The position numbers were made by a program, and so were the translations under genes. Shown here piece by piece: positions 34,147 through 46,040 of a stretch of DNA of 64,000 nt (within the stretch, counting starts at the first letter, position 1; each line of letters begins with the position of its first letter). Source of the DNA: Voacanga thouarsii (Eukaryota; Streptophyta; Magnoliopsida; Gentianales; Apocynaceae); assembly GCA_026120185.1 (NCBI GenBank), contig JANUWF010003375.1:2809736-2873735 (forward strand), in the 5' to 3' direction. Under the pieces are notes generated by a model that searched no databases, had not been told where the DNA came from, and saw only the letters and a list, made by a program, of their open reading frames with translations.

Positions 34147-36175
34147 AGAAGATTTTTCGTTCCGAAAATTAGGCGTACCTTTCTCTCGAGTCAGGATATT
34201 TCTGTTTCATCCATTCTTCCTCTTCCCACGTGGCATCTTACACACCGGCATGCTGAACTTCAAATCAAAACCCATTATTATTGGAACTTTACCCCAGGCT
34301 GTGATGTAGTCCTTGGGTCTCGATCAAAGGCGATACTTGAGGGCACTTTGTGCAACTTTACTATTTCCCGTTCATATGTCTGAGCTAACATTTTCATAAA
34401 GTTCCTTACACTTACAGGGATAAAATGAACTGCCTTTGTTATTCAATTAACTACTGCCCAAATGGCATCTTTTTGGGTCTTTGACATGGCCAAGTCGGTG
34501 ACAAATTCCATCGCTACCTCATCCCATTTCCATTTTGGTATTGGCTATGGTTGCAATAATCCAGCTGGCTTCGTGTATATTGTGATGCTCCCATAACACT
34601 TTCATATTTGGTATCTGCTTATTTCAAAGAGTCTTGATACTTTAATTTACAATATTAATCAGCTCCTCTATGTAACTCAAATCAGGTTACAATAGTAAAG
34701 GCTCGTCATTAAAACATATTTCGGATCAAGATCGCACATCTTTAGCTGAGATATATGAAACACTTCTCGTAATCTCCATAAAATGCCTGGTAAGTCCAAT
34801 CTATAGATGACAGTTCCATCATTCTCTTCTTATCATTCGTATTGCTCTTATGCCGACTCCGAGTCATCTTTAGTCTTTCTCTTGTTACTTTTACCTTGTT
34901 CACCTTTTCTTGAACACGAACTTCACCAGATTTGATAATCTGCCTATCTTCCGTTTATCCCTACTATAATGGTACATGACACGTCTGGCTTTGCATCGCT
35001 TCTTATAGGGCCATCCTAATAGAAGATCGGTAATTGCTGTTGCAGGCCTACTTTCATACGACATGCATTCTGTCCATTTATCAACAAAGCCCAGCATACA
35101 TGCCCTAAACATGTCTTTTAGTATCTGAATAAGTCTGCCAACTGGCTATCAATTTTGGAGGATATGCTACAGTATAGAACTTCTAAGTTGATCCCATTAT
35201 CTCTAGGAACTTAGTCTAAAATCTTATAGCGAACCTAGGATCCCGCTTAGATACAATACTCAATGACATACTATACAGCCTCTACTTGGGCTAGGGCTAT
35301 CTTAAAACCACCCCTGATTACCGCTCATTCCAAAAATAGAACTATGTTCAACTAAACTTTTACTTACCAAAATTAATGGAAATTTATACCATTTGCACTT
35401 TCTAACACCAATTTCAATTGTCTCATGTCCTTAAGGCATTTCAAATACATCAGGTGTTATCTAAAAAGGCACCATGAAATTATCAATGCAGGATTGAAAT
35501 CCTATGCATCTACTGTATAAGCATTAGAACCTTTGTCAATTAGTATGACATCACCGTCCGTCCTTGGTACCATTCCCAATGTTAGTCATAATCTCATGTA
35601 TATCTTCTTATCAAATTCACACTTAATAATATCCTTATCTCAAGTCTAACTTAGGAGTAACCATATATATCTTCGATGACCAAACAATCCAATATTCTCT
35701 GGTCTATACATAGTTTTAAAGTTCTAACCTTTTCTTATACCATTACTACTAGGTCTAGTAGGCTACAACACCAGGCTAGATATCTTTAGTATTCCTTCAA
35801 CAACAGTTTATAAACCTTCAACCTTAGTATTATACTCTACACTTCCTTCACCTTACCTCTTCTAAAATTTAATCGTACCCATCTGTTCCCCAAAAATGTA
35901 TTATTCTATCTCTATAACCAACTTAACTCCTTGCTTCAACAATCAATCCTTGTCTAATATGCTACCATAATCCTCAAAAGAAAACAAGTCAGATTCCTAA
36001 TAAACTTTACTTCTCCAGCTAAAATTTCATATCACAAATCAAACTTATAGTTCCCTACTTCGTTGCATGATGAGGAATGCTTAAACAATTAATAAGAAAA
36101 TCTATAACTATTCATAGCTGACAGATTCGACTCTTATGGTCTAGCTTAACACTACTCCAATGAATAGCATACTAC

Positions 36176-36178
<3 letters not shown>
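34134..36178 (-). pseudogene. Gypsy-3 pol remnant (integrase and upstream), heavily decayed and rearranged
   Basis: Minus-strand fragments match Gypsy-2 integrase. The block at 34430-34560 matches 51430-51530 (MDFVTG region). The block at 34900-35112 contains DKWTEC, corresponding to DKWIEC in Gypsy-2. The C-terminal part appears twice: next to the polypurine tract (34134-34240), and again at 34560-34690 after an integrase-core piece. The order of segments is therefore disturbed. From about 35250 to 36178 similarity fades; presumably RT-RH, but I cannot read catalytic motifs. Stops occur throughout. The element cannot encode a working polymerase. Confidence 0.72.

Positions 36179-36209
<31 letters not shown>
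36179..36209. repeat. (AT)n microsatellite
   Basis: About 15 AT units in the decayed Gypsy-3 interior. It could fold into a cruciform. Confidence 0.9.
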
Positions 36210-36211
<2 letters not shown>

Positions 36212-37099
36212 ATTTGTAGAATAAAGACCGAATAACATATTCCTACAGGAGAAATAAAGAATTAACCTGGCACCACGGCTGCATCTGATCTCATGTCCTC
36301 TCTGCTCAACCAACTTAGTCATCACTTATAGCCTTAACTTATTTCCTCCAATAACTACATTTCCTCGGCTAACTGAATTCAGTGGTAGGGTCTTAATCGG
36401 GCCTGTCCAACTGTCACCTTAGAAGATCCCTCAGGTTCTGTCTATTGCTCTTATTTGTGCTCTTTTCTTACATCTAGTTGCGAGTGCTCTGCTGGCTCGT
36501 CTTCAGGTGTTGAAGGTTTCCTGACATGACCAGTTCTGCCTATTGCTGCAATTTTAGTCTAGCTGCCATCTTTGATCATCATCGCCACAATTATAGGTCA
36601 ATAAATGCATACATATGAATGCAAACATATAATGCAAAGATAACATCTAGAACTTTTGCTCACTTATTGAACATATCAGAGTATTACATTTTTTTTTTCT
36701 TTTTGAAAAAAAGTGAAATACTTAAAATCTTTATTCAAAATAAATCATACTTTAACACAAAGAAACTGGATATCACAGCTGATACCTCTATAGGAATCAG
36801 ATACTCATAGATAAGAAAGTAAATAATGCCATGAACTCAATAAATAGATTCCCTAATTGACAAATTACATCACAAAACTACTAAGTCTTCTCACAGCTCT
36901 AGTCGTCACTGGAGTAGTCAGAAATAGATTCTTCGAACCATCCTTCCCTTCTCTTCTTGCAGTCTATTCCCAATCCAAACCTAAATGTACAACCATTAGT
37001 TCTACTCTTCCTAAGACTCTCCTCTATCTTCCTTTTTCCCTTGTCCATCATCCCTAAGATTGACTCCCTAAGTGCTCTCATACCCGAGTGAGTCTATCC
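36210..37099 (-). pseudogene. Gypsy-3 gag region, mostly unreadable
   Basis: Minus-strand sequence around 36575 opens MAAR, similar in place to the Gypsy-1 gag start MAPRHRA. It is followed by Gln-rich sequence with stops to about 36300. From 36590 to 37099 there is AT-rich sequence with a T run (36690-36700) and no convincing coding similarity. I assign this only by position between the acidic frame and pol. Confidence 0.4.
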
Positions 37100-37710
37100 T
37101 TCTAACTGGGTCCCTCACCACCAGACTTCTCAAAGTCAAAGCCAAAAAAGGTAATGTCAAACTCTCCTATTCGTGGAGTCCGCGGAGGTACAACTGCCTC
37201 CTCCTTCTCCGTATCAGACTCTTCCATCCCCCATTCAATTTCCCTATTAGAATCATCCATCTCTTATCCTTCCTCATCGCCAGCATCACTTAGTTCCTCT
37301 CCTCCCTCACCATTAGCATCCCCCATCTCCTCTTCTCCCTTACCACCTAAGTCAAGATCAGGAGCTTTTTTCTCAACCTAACTATCTGAGACTAATTCAA
37401 CCATTAGTAAGGGAGGGTCTACCACCCGCACATCCTCAACACCTCCTTCCTATTCGGGTAACTCTAGTGCAGCAACGTCAACTTCCATATTCTCTTCCTT
37501 ACCATCATTAGGCATAATAGGGTTGGAAACCTCAATCTCAATCTCACTGTTATTGCTCTCTAACTCAAACCAATCTAACCCAGGTTCGGGTTCCATGCTC
37601 GAAGAGGATAGGTCCACTATAGGAAATAGAACATGCGTTTTACCACACAAAAAAGGCCAATCTTGGGTAATAGGCGCGAATTGCCTAACCATCCAACAAA
37701 CAGAATGCAT
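37100..37710 (-). pseudogene. Acidic reading frame between primer site and gag of Gypsy-3
   Basis: From ATG at 37710 (minus) one frame runs about 190 codons with three internal stops (near 37448, 37381, 37267) before a stop at about 37112. The first part reads PITQDWPFLCGKTHVLFPIV. The rest is extremely Glu/Asp-rich (KGEEEMGDANGEGGEELSDA) and ends in a more mixed stretch (PRTPRIGEFDITFFGFDF). It starts 72 bp from the primer site. I do not recognise a family. Strong composition and a single frame suggest real past coding. It might be an extra ORF ahead of gag or captured host sequence. Confidence 0.45.
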
Positions 37711-37781
37711 AGATTAGCACTGTAGATTATAAAGCTTAATGTAATAAAACTAAATATTGCCAATAGCTGCCTAAACCTAGT

Positions 37782-37792
37782 CTCTAATACCA
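37782..37792 (-). promoter_or_regulatory. Gypsy-3 primer-binding site
   Basis: The reverse complement TGGTATTAGAG lies two bases from the LTR end (TTACA at 37799-37795). It is complementary to initiator-Met tRNA with one change. Confidence 0.85.
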
Positions 37793-37794
37793 CT

Positions 37795-40700
37795 TGTAAC
37801 ATCCTATTATCTACGTACCACAAAAGGGGCGGGGATATCACTATGTCCTTAGGACAAGGGGTCTTTATAATTAGCTAATATAAAATATAGAAAGAAATAA
37901 CTTAATAATGGACTTATTACAATCCCAAAATAATACTTTTACAAGTCTTAAAATAAATTGATGGTAACCAAAATCTCTAACAAATAAATACATCAAGATA
38001 AATCTTCTAAGCTCATGGAAGCATAAGTAAATTGACCTTCCCAGCAGGATCGACTTGAAGATATAACAAAAAAGGCATGAGAAATATTTTCCAGTAAGTC
38101 CTGTGTGTGCTCATGGTATTTCAGGAAAAATGGTTCATGTATATAAGTTTTGAACAAGTCATAATAAAAAGTTGCCCAAATTTTTATCTTTGAACATGCA
38201 GTGGTGTTTTATCAGCATTTGTAAAGTAAAAATGCTCAACTTGAAAAGAAACAACCAATCTAATAAAGTTGACTATGAAGTCAAGCATCATGAATGGACA
38301 TGGCACCACACTTTGTGCACCATGTCAAGAGAACGGTCAGGATGCCACACTTTGTGCATCATAACAAGAGAATAATCAAGATGCAACACTTTGTGCATGA
38401 TGATACAAGGTGGGTGTACGGCCCACCGGGTGAGATACTCCACCATATCTACACCCAAACATACTAGGTGTTCACTCTGGGAATAAATCACATCAACTGT
38501 ACTACTAGCTTGGGCCAGCCTGACCAACAAGAACTGTCATCTTGTCTAGCCAGGGTTCACCCCTCAGAGGTGGCCTCCTACTGAGAGACTTACCCAACCC
38601 TTCAAAGAATAGTCCTAGTAGTCAACCCTTATTGAGTACTCAACATTATGCTTATTCCACTTGGAAAATGTAAAATCAATGAAAAGCTTTCTTTGAAGTA
38701 GCAATTATGGTTTTCAAATAACTTTAGGTAAAATATTGTTTAAGAAAAATTTATTGTTTTGCTCAAAAAATTGTTTGCTTGACAAAAATTATTTTATTTT
38801 AGAAGAATGAATATATTGTCCATAATTGCATCTCAAGGTACATCTTCCACAACAATCAGTGCATTTGACTTGCAAAAAAGCATTTATTCACAAACATCTT
38901 TATCAAAGGACTTATCTGATCTCTTGCTTTTCCGTGATACAATAGCCTTCCAAGAGAGTTCAAGGCAACCTAACCCCACCTGCGGGAAATACAAGGTATA
39001 AGTCCCAACATTCAGGTAATACTTGCTTTAAATAAATAATTCTTAGCCTAACATGCATATGCTCAACTAGATATAACAACATCTAGTTAAGACAACAATG
39101 CCTTAAGCTTTAACACTAGTTGATAAGGTATTTTATAGAATAAGAATAATTTGATAAGTTAAAATAAATAGGTTTTATAAATAATAAATACATAATAAAT
39201 TATAATATTAACTATTTATTAACAAATAATAAATAATGAGTACTAGTAATAATAAATCCTAAATAATATTTTTAATAAATAATAAATAATATTATTACAA
39301 ATAATAGGTAATTTTAATAATAGATTATAAATAATTTTAATAATTATTATTATAAATAACAAATAAAATTAATAATAAATAAATTATTCTCATATAAATA
39401 ATATTTAAGAGTGTAAACAAAATTTTTAGTAAGGCTAACTAATAATGATATGAATATAAAAGACATTTGATCTTAATTCCAATATATTATTATTTATATA
39501 TATTAATGTTTAATAAAAATATTCTATTTATTTATCTAATAAAATACCAATATTTTAAATAATTAGTAGTTTCGAAAATATTTGTGTTCACTGAAATTAG
39601 TCAATTAAATTAAAAAATAATATTAATTATATTTACAATAATAATGATCGTTAGAATAATACTAAAAATAATAAAAGTAGTTCTTATAATAATTTTTAAT
39701 GACTATAGTGAAATACTAGAGAAAATTTATATACATATTCATACACACACGGATCCAACAAATATCATGTCATTTTATCCAAAAATAGGCTTGTATTAAC
39801 AAACATCACAACAAGGGTGATCTTCTACTAGCCATAATATTATTTATGGATTTATTGAAAAATATAACATCATGAAGGCATAATCAACAATGATGGTTTA
39901 ATGTCTATCATACATCAAACATCCATAAAACTCTTAATCATAAAGAACATACAATGATCTAAAAGCATAATCCATACTTCTTGAGTCACAACATTCATTT
40001 AATGCTTTATGTCTTAAATATATTCCCTTCACCCACGTACACATCTCCAGCCCCACATTATTCTATTAACCTATCAAATCCCTCATCTAAGAGTCTTGAT
40101 TTTGAAAAATTAAAGAGGAGATTGAGAAAGAAATACTTGATTTTATGAACATTTGATGAAGGTTGCACCTTGCTTAGTGGAGATCCTTGAGTGTTTGATG
40201 GCTTTTAGTGATCCGGAAATAGTCCATGGTTGTTCATCAACATTTGGGCCAAGAGAAAGGAAGAGAGTGAGAGGGGAACTAATTAGAGTAGAAGAGGAGA
40301 ATAGAAGTTGAATAAAAGAAGAAGAACAAGAAGGTTGTTCTTATTTTACCTTTTTGGTATTCTTCGAATCTTCAACAAAAAAGGGTGGTTTGATCCGTTC
40401 GAAGGTTCAACTTTGTGTGTTTTGGTGTTATTAAGTGCACCAATGAAGAATATAGGTTGAATACTAATTGTGTAGAGTGTTTAGGAGTGATTGAAGGTGT
40501 TTAGAGGTGATTTAGGCTTGAAGATGTGAAGTGTGTGTTCTTGGTGTTCTTGGTGTTTTTGAGAGAGTTTGAGAGGAGATGAATTTTGTGTGTGTTTGTG
40601 AGTGTGATGGCCGAATGGCTTAGCCTAGGGAGAGCTTTTGGTTATCCAAGAATGAGAGAGAGAGTTTCAAATTTTTTTTTTTAATTCAAATTGAGAGAAA

Positions 40701-41917
40701 AGTAGAGTTGTTTGAGGTATAGGATTGGGAAATGGTGTTTGCCCTTGAAAGGTTTCTTGTCCTTCAATGGTGTATGGCTGAACTAGGGATGTTTCAATCA
40801 AAGGATGGAGAGTTGTTTCAGACTAAGGCTGGCCGAAAATAGCTATGGAATGAATGGCAAAGGATTTTTTGGTTTTATCAACTAGCTAAAGGAGTGTTTC
40901 AATGAAACAAAATCTGGAATTTTAATTTGAAGTTTGAACAAGTTTAGATAGAGTGAATATAGGTGTTTTTTAAGGTATGATAATGGATTCCTATTACTCA
41001 AGGTTAGTGGAGAAGCCAAAATTTTTAGTTCTTGGCTATACAAGGGCCGAAATTTGATGATGCCTGTGGAGAATTTCGGCCTTTGTATGAAGAGGCAAAG
41101 CTGGACAAAAATTTATGGAATTGACGTTCAAGAACACTTGAAATGGAAATGGTTTTGGTGGAGAATTTTTTGTCCAATTTTGAACGATTTTTCAGTTGGA
41201 ATTTAAGGGTGTTTGAAGGTCCATTAATGGTGGTTTTCCAGCCATCATTTTGAAGAGAAATAGAGAAATTTCTAGCTCTTCATATGTTCTAACAGATGGC
41301 TTCAATTTCATGTGTAATGTTCCTAGTTTGTTGGAAAAAAAATTCTAGTTTGGCATTTTTTGTAAAGCTACAAAAACTCAAGGAATTCCAGCCTTCATCC
41401 TCACATAAGGTGGTTGGTTTTCTTGCAAGAATTGGGTAGGAAAGCTTACTACAATTTTTCAAAACAGCCTTGAAGGAAATCTAGAAAATTTTCCATATTT
41501 TTTACCAGGACAAGAATAAGAGGAAGTTGATGTTCTTGAAGAAATTGCTATGGTGTTTTGCTTGCAACCTCTACCTATTATCCTAAGATAACTATGAATA
41601 AAACTTGAGTGATAGGATTTGAACTCATGACCTTAGAGATTAAATCACAAAGCTCTAACCACTTAACCATATTAATTTTTGTTCTTATTTTCTCAACTAA
41701 TATTCTTCTTATCTAATCCTCAAGCCATCTTCCTATTTTGACCTCAAGCAAAATTACCCTTTTACCCTTTCTACTCAATAAGCATAGATAAATCATATAA
41801 CCTATAAACCACAATTCTATGGCACACAAAGTCATTCAAAAGATATATTTTATGCATGATGACATGATATGCATCCCATTCCCTTACTCTAGGGTAGGTT
41901 TTAGGCGGGCTTTCACA
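37795..41917 (-). repeat. Gypsy-3 5' LTR (4123 bp)
   Basis: On the plus strand TGTAACATCC...GGGCTTTCACA. It aligns along its length with 25412-29106 plus 33526-34133, apart from a deletion near 41571 and an extra block near 41260-41330. It contains the tRNA-like module (41613-41670), a donor-like AAG|GTAAAA (40349, minus) and a weak acceptor (38054). The AT-rich zone is 39150-39700. No ORF. Confidence 0.92.
38301..38408 (-). repeat. CACTTTGTGCA mini-repeat array, 5' LTR copy
   Basis: Three units start at about 38301, 38343 and 38381, collinear with the array at 25922-26030 in the 3' LTR. Confidence 0.75.
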
Positions 41918-42064
41918 GAAGTGGTTTTGACCAAAGTGCCAACGTCCCCTAGACCAGTGAAAGCGCACAGAGGAACAAAGAATTTTCTCCTGCAGCTTTT
42001 CTGCATGTGCTCTGTTTCATTGGCATGCTACTATGCATTTTTGTTTTACCGTGTTTTGCCTTCA
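41918..42064 (+). repeat. Copia-2 3' LTR, terminal segment
   Basis: It continues 25411 after Gypsy-3 (GAAGT is the second TSD copy), matches 17650-17791 and ends TTTGCCTTCA at 42064. Confidence 0.9.
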
Positions 42065-42548
42065 GCAACGTACATCAAAGTACAAGACTTTAGTTTCGCT
42101 AGACCATCAACTCATAATCAAGTATGAAGATATTCATCCATGCTGTAGTAGTGGTAGTAGTCTGGTCTCTATAAGTATAGTACTTTAAGAGAGAGCACTA
42201 CTACAGGTCCAGTTCTACATATTCGAAATACGTTTATGCCAATGATGTGAGTGAACTACTCACTAATTCAAGGTAAACAATTCCTTATTGGAACTCATGA
42301 CATAATAGTCTTAACTTGATAAAATGTCTAGTTCTATTAAATGACTAAGAACTAAATTTTACTTGTATGATCAGTACCTATGGTCTATACCTTACTGTGA
42401 AGAATGACCCAAAATATAGACCATTACTTGTTATACTTGGACCTTAGATGTTCAATAATATAAGAAATAAACTAAATTGAATGAATAAACATTGTATTGC
42501 AATATATTTATATAGAAGACATAGTTTTTGAGGGCATACTTTCCAATA
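42065..42548 (-). repeat. Copia-3 5' LTR, 5' segment
   Basis: It resumes the LTR broken at 15930; ACGTACATCAAAGTACAAG lines up with the Copia solo LTR near 55005-55025. On the minus strand it starts TATTGGAAAGTATGCCCTC at 42548, so this LTR also begins with TA. Confidence 0.88.
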
Positions 42549-43040
42549 GCGGATTTGAGAGCTAAGTTGAGGGGTACGTTTTGGGTTAGCCTAAGAAGAA
42601 GCCTTGATCCTTGGGTTTCGCAAAAGATTATTGTATGATAGATCATTCGAATAGCAGTGTAGGATGGCTAGTGGAACTTTCTTCTAAGATTTTTGAGGAT
42701 TCCAGCGACTTTAGTGATGCTTAGAGTTATAGGACCTTAGTGCTTATTCTTTTATTTTTATGAAGAGATGTTCTTTTATTTATTTGATTCAAAATTTATT
42801 CTTTGCTTCGAATTTTGTTCAGCTAGCATAAAAGGAGTACCTAGTAAGATACTCCTTTATTTTGTACCAAGTTGCTTTTGGTTAATAAAAGCATGATTTT
42901 ATTGATTTCTCTATTCTATTTGGAGTATTATTTGTAAAATCTATTTTCTATTGAATTGCAAATTGTTTCAAATCTATAAGCCAATTCATTGCATTTCATG
43001 AACTTTTTCACGTAATTAACCTTGTATTGGATGCAAATAG
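42549..43040 (+). other. Gypsy-1 leader
   Basis: AT-rich non-coding sequence between the Copia-3 insertion and the gag ATG. AGGAGTA..TACTCCT sequences at 42834-42868 can form a hairpin. No primer site is visible because the proximal leader is beyond Copia-3. Confidence 0.65.
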
Positions 43041-44200
43041 ATGGCACCAAGACATAGAGCAATAGTGCGAGGTAGGACTGTTCAGGAGAGTAAGTTATTA
43101 ACTCCCAAGTTTGAGCAGGAGAGATGATCCACACCAGATGTGGAGGAGGATTTTGAGCAATAGCGGGAATTGACATCGGGAGGGTCCAGAGAAATGACCA
43201 TGGGGTAAGTTTTTGACAAGATGGCTGCCATTCTTCAAAATTTGACCAAAAAGTTAGACAATACGGATAAGAAGATGCCTAAATGTGAGGATGAGGTACT
43301 GAAATAATTCCTAGAGTTCCGGCCTCCTGTATTCCAAGGAGAGGTGGAGCAGGATGAAAAGGTAGAGCAGTAGATCGAATAGATGGAGGATATCTTTGCG
43401 ACCCTACAGTATACTAAGAAGAGCAGGATGAAGTTTGTTGCATCTAGGATGAGAGATCCGTCCTAAGCATGGTGGCAACGAGTCCAAGAGGACTGGGAGA
43501 GAGAGGATTGTGACTGGATGTGGGAGAACTTTGTTGAGGCTTTCAAAGCAGAGTACATTCTACGATGGATAGCTAAGAAGAGGGAGGATGAGTTCCAAAC
43601 CCTTAAGCAAGGAGGGATGACAGTGGCCTAATATGCCACTCGATTCACTCAACTGTCCAAGTATTGCAAGTGCTTGGTAGACACTGAGTAGAAATGGACA
43701 TGAAAATTTGTGAAAGGTCTCAGGCAGGACCTAAAGAAAGCACTGGCTCCATCTCCACCAGCGACATATACGACCGTGATGGACACGGTGACCCGAACTG
43801 AGAACGAGAATAGGAACCAACCGATGAACTAACCATTCCAACCGAGTCATCCACTAATGAGACCTCCGATCAACAAGTGACCTGCTGGCAAAATGCAGTA
43901 GGGAAACAAGGGAAAACACCCAAGGACAATTCCACTTTGTCCTATGCCAAGTGCTCTGATGTGCCGAAACTATAGAAGGCGTGGTCATATGGAGAAGAAC
44001 TGCTGGTTAAGGGGATTAATAAGAAGATGCTTCAACTGTGGTGACCCAAATCACCTGAGAAATAACTGCCCTAAACCACTCAAGATAGGGTAGGGAGCGG
44101 CAACCCAACTAGCTGGGGCGTACGAGGTGCACTTGTTGGGAGAACTGGAGGTGGAGGCCAAAAACCTCAAGTGAAAGCTAAGGTCTTCGCTCTAAATCAG
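43041..44200 (+). pseudogene. Gypsy-1 gag, multiple stops
   Basis: ATG at 43041 (MAPRHRAIVRGR), then LEFRPPVFQGE, MRDPS.AWWQRVQEDW and FVEAFKAEYI typical of the Gypsy retrotransposon Gag domain, with at least eight stops. Two zinc knuckles near 43970-44076: the first has lost its second Cys (CRNY..GH...NC), the second is intact (CFNCGDPNHLRNNC). Between them a frameshift is needed. Gag would have packaged element RNA. Confidence 0.87.
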
Positions 44201-44599
44201 GAAGAGGTTGGAGATAATTCAGCAGTGGTTGAAGGTACGCTTTCTGTACAAGGTTAATCTATTTCTTTCTTGATAGACCCCGGATTAACTCATTCATATG
44301 TGAACGATAAGTGTGCATGTCATTTGGGTTGGGACATGGTAGAATTTCCTTATACCATGCTAGTAAGTACACCCTTGCAGAGGAAGAGAAATGCAAGTAA
44401 GGTAGTGCAAGGGAGTGATATTATGCTCGGGAAAGAGATTTTGAAGGCGGACCTTATAATCCTACCTATCGATGAGTACAATCTAATTCTAGGTATGGAT
44501 TGGTTAGTGAAGCATGGAGTAAGAGTGGATTGCAAGATCAAGACAATGCAGTTCATTAGACCCGGATATGATGTATTGGAGTTTAATGGAAAAAAGTGA
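44201..44599 (+). pseudogene. Gypsy-1 protease
   Basis: SAVVEGTLSVQG is followed by a stop at 44257, then a frame at 44270-44599 with active-site-like IDPGLTHSYV (family DPGSTHSYV). It ends with YNLILGMDWLVKHGVRVDC, the conserved end of aspartic proteases of this clade. The frame stops at 44597-44599, just before RT. Confidence 0.85.
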
Positions 44600-46040
44600 G
44601 AATTAAAATTCTTGATAGTGGAAACGAAGGCATGGAAGTTGCTGAAGAAAGGTTGTGTAAGATATCTGGCTTACCTAATCAATAAGCCAAAGGATCAGTG
44701 CAACTTAGAAAGTACCGATGTGGTGAAGGACTTTGCGGATGTAATCCCAACAGAATTCACTTCTCTTCCACCGCCACGGGAAGTTAAGTTCACTATGATC
44801 TAATTCCTGGAGCAAAGCTAGTATCGAAGACTCCCTATCGGATAGCACCCGTGGAATTAAAGGAATTGAAAGAACAATTGGAAGAATAGGTTAAGCAAGG
44901 GTATATAAGACCAAGTACTTTGCCTTGGGGTGCCCCGATGTTTTTTGTAAAGAAGAAAGATAGGACGTTGAGGTTGTGTATAGACTATAAATGGTTAAAC
45001 AACCTCACGATTAAGAATAAGTACCTATTGCCTCTAATTAATGAGTTGTTTGACTAGTTTCATGGTTCTTGTTACCTTTCCAAGTTAGATCCCCGACAAG
45101 GTCATTACCAAGTGCGAATCAAATAGGAAGATATTCCCAAAATAGCCTTTAACACTAGATATGGGCACTATGAGTTTGTAGTGATACCATTTGGAGTAAC
45201 TAATGCATCTACCATTTTCATGGACCTTATGCATAGAGTTTTCCAACTGTACATGGATAAGTTTATAGTAGTCTTCATAGACGTTATTCTGATCTACTCA
45301 AAAAGTCCGGAGAAGCATGCTGAGAATTTGAGGTTAGTGCTGGAGAAATTGAGAGAGCATAAGCTCTATGCTAAATTTAGCAAATATGAGTTTTGGTTAG
45401 ATTCAGTAGCATTTCTTGGTCACGTGATATCCAAAGATGAAATTAAGATGGATCCAACAAAAGTTGAAGCTGTCTCTAATTGGAAACAACCGAAAAGTGT
45501 AACTGAGATTAGGAGTTTCCTTGGTTTGGCTGGATACTACTATCGATTTATTAAGAACTTCTCTATGCTGGCTACCCCGATAACCCGATTGCTGAAGAAA
45601 GACGTGCCGGTATGTCTGGAGTGACAAGTGTGAAAAGAGTTTTTAAGAGCTCAAGAAAATATTGATGACCACGCCGGTGTTGAATCTACCCAAGAATGGT
45701 AAGCCCTATTCCTTGTGCCCAGACACCTCTAAGAAAGGGCTGGGGGCTGTGTTGATGTAAGATAGGAAGGTTATCGCTTATGCATCAAGGAAGCTGAAGC
45801 TGTATGAGGTTAACTATCCAACGTATGACTTGGAGTTGGCTGCGATAGTGTTTGCCTTGAAGTTGTGGTGACACTATTTATATAGAGCAGAGTATGAAGT
45901 CTTCACAGACCATAAGAGCTGGAAGTATATCTTCACGCAAAAATTTTGAACCTAAGACAATGGAGGTGGATGAAGTTCTTGGAAGAATATAAATGTCTAA
46001 TTAACTGTCATCCAAGAAAAGCTAACGTGGTTGCTGACAC
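44600..46040 (+). pseudogene. Gypsy-1 reverse transcriptase and truncated RNase H
   Basis: Recognisable pieces are [47 protein letters not shown] (family KLDLRQGY), and the frame 45181-45624 with [15 protein letters not shown]. The active site reads [10 protein letters not shown], where FIDD is required, so the second catalytic Asp is Val. RNase H begins after a frameshift at about 45620 ([28 protein letters not shown]) and ends at HPRKANVVADT, cut by Gypsy-2. More than ten stops. Confidence 0.88.

Larger units (their letters stand above)
25412..41917 (-). mobile_element. Gypsy-3: full-length but decayed Gypsy element with giant LTRs
   Basis: 5' LTR at 41917-37795, primer site at 37792-37782, body 37781-34134, polypurine tract at 34146-34134, 3' LTR at 34133-25412 with Gypsy-4 nested inside it. 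The TSD is GAAGC (25407-25411) and GAAGT (41918-41922). The two LTRs share the same CACTTTGTGCA mini-repeats and AT-rich blocks. The 3' LTR without the insert is about 4303 bp and the 5' LTR is 4123 bp. The difference includes a deletion in the 5' LTR near 41571. Integrase remnants point to the same clade as Gypsy-2. Confidence 0.88.
15931..42064 (+). mobile_element. Copia-2: complete-length Copia element with nested Gypsy-3
   Basis: 5' LTR 15931-17791, primer site, leader with S-1, gag, protease, truncated integrase fused to RT, RNase H, polypurine tract, and 3' LTR 23700-25411 plus 41918-42064. The flanking 5 bp GTAAC (15926-15930) and GCAAC (42065-42069) form a TSD with one change. Removing Copia-2 restores continuous Copia-3 LTR. 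Both LTRs start TATTGG rather than TGTTGG. The element is dead because of stops and an integrase-RT deletion. Confidence 0.9.
42549..46040 (+). mobile_element. Gypsy-1: plus-strand Gypsy element, interior only
   Basis: Leader, gag, protease, RT and the start of RNase H lie in one direction with many stops. The 5' LTR must lie left of Copia-3, outside the window. RNase H is cut at 46040 by the 3' LTR of Gypsy-2 (GTTGCTGACAC|TGTAACACC). Integrase is not found to the right. The plus-strand LTR at 53489-57613 could be its 3' LTR. It is the oldest layer of the nest. Confidence 0.85.

Noticed and set aside
37154..37381. Plus-strand Ser/Pro-rich ORF
   Set aside because: It is the antisense shadow of the acidic minus-strand frame, whose single long frame and start explain the region better.
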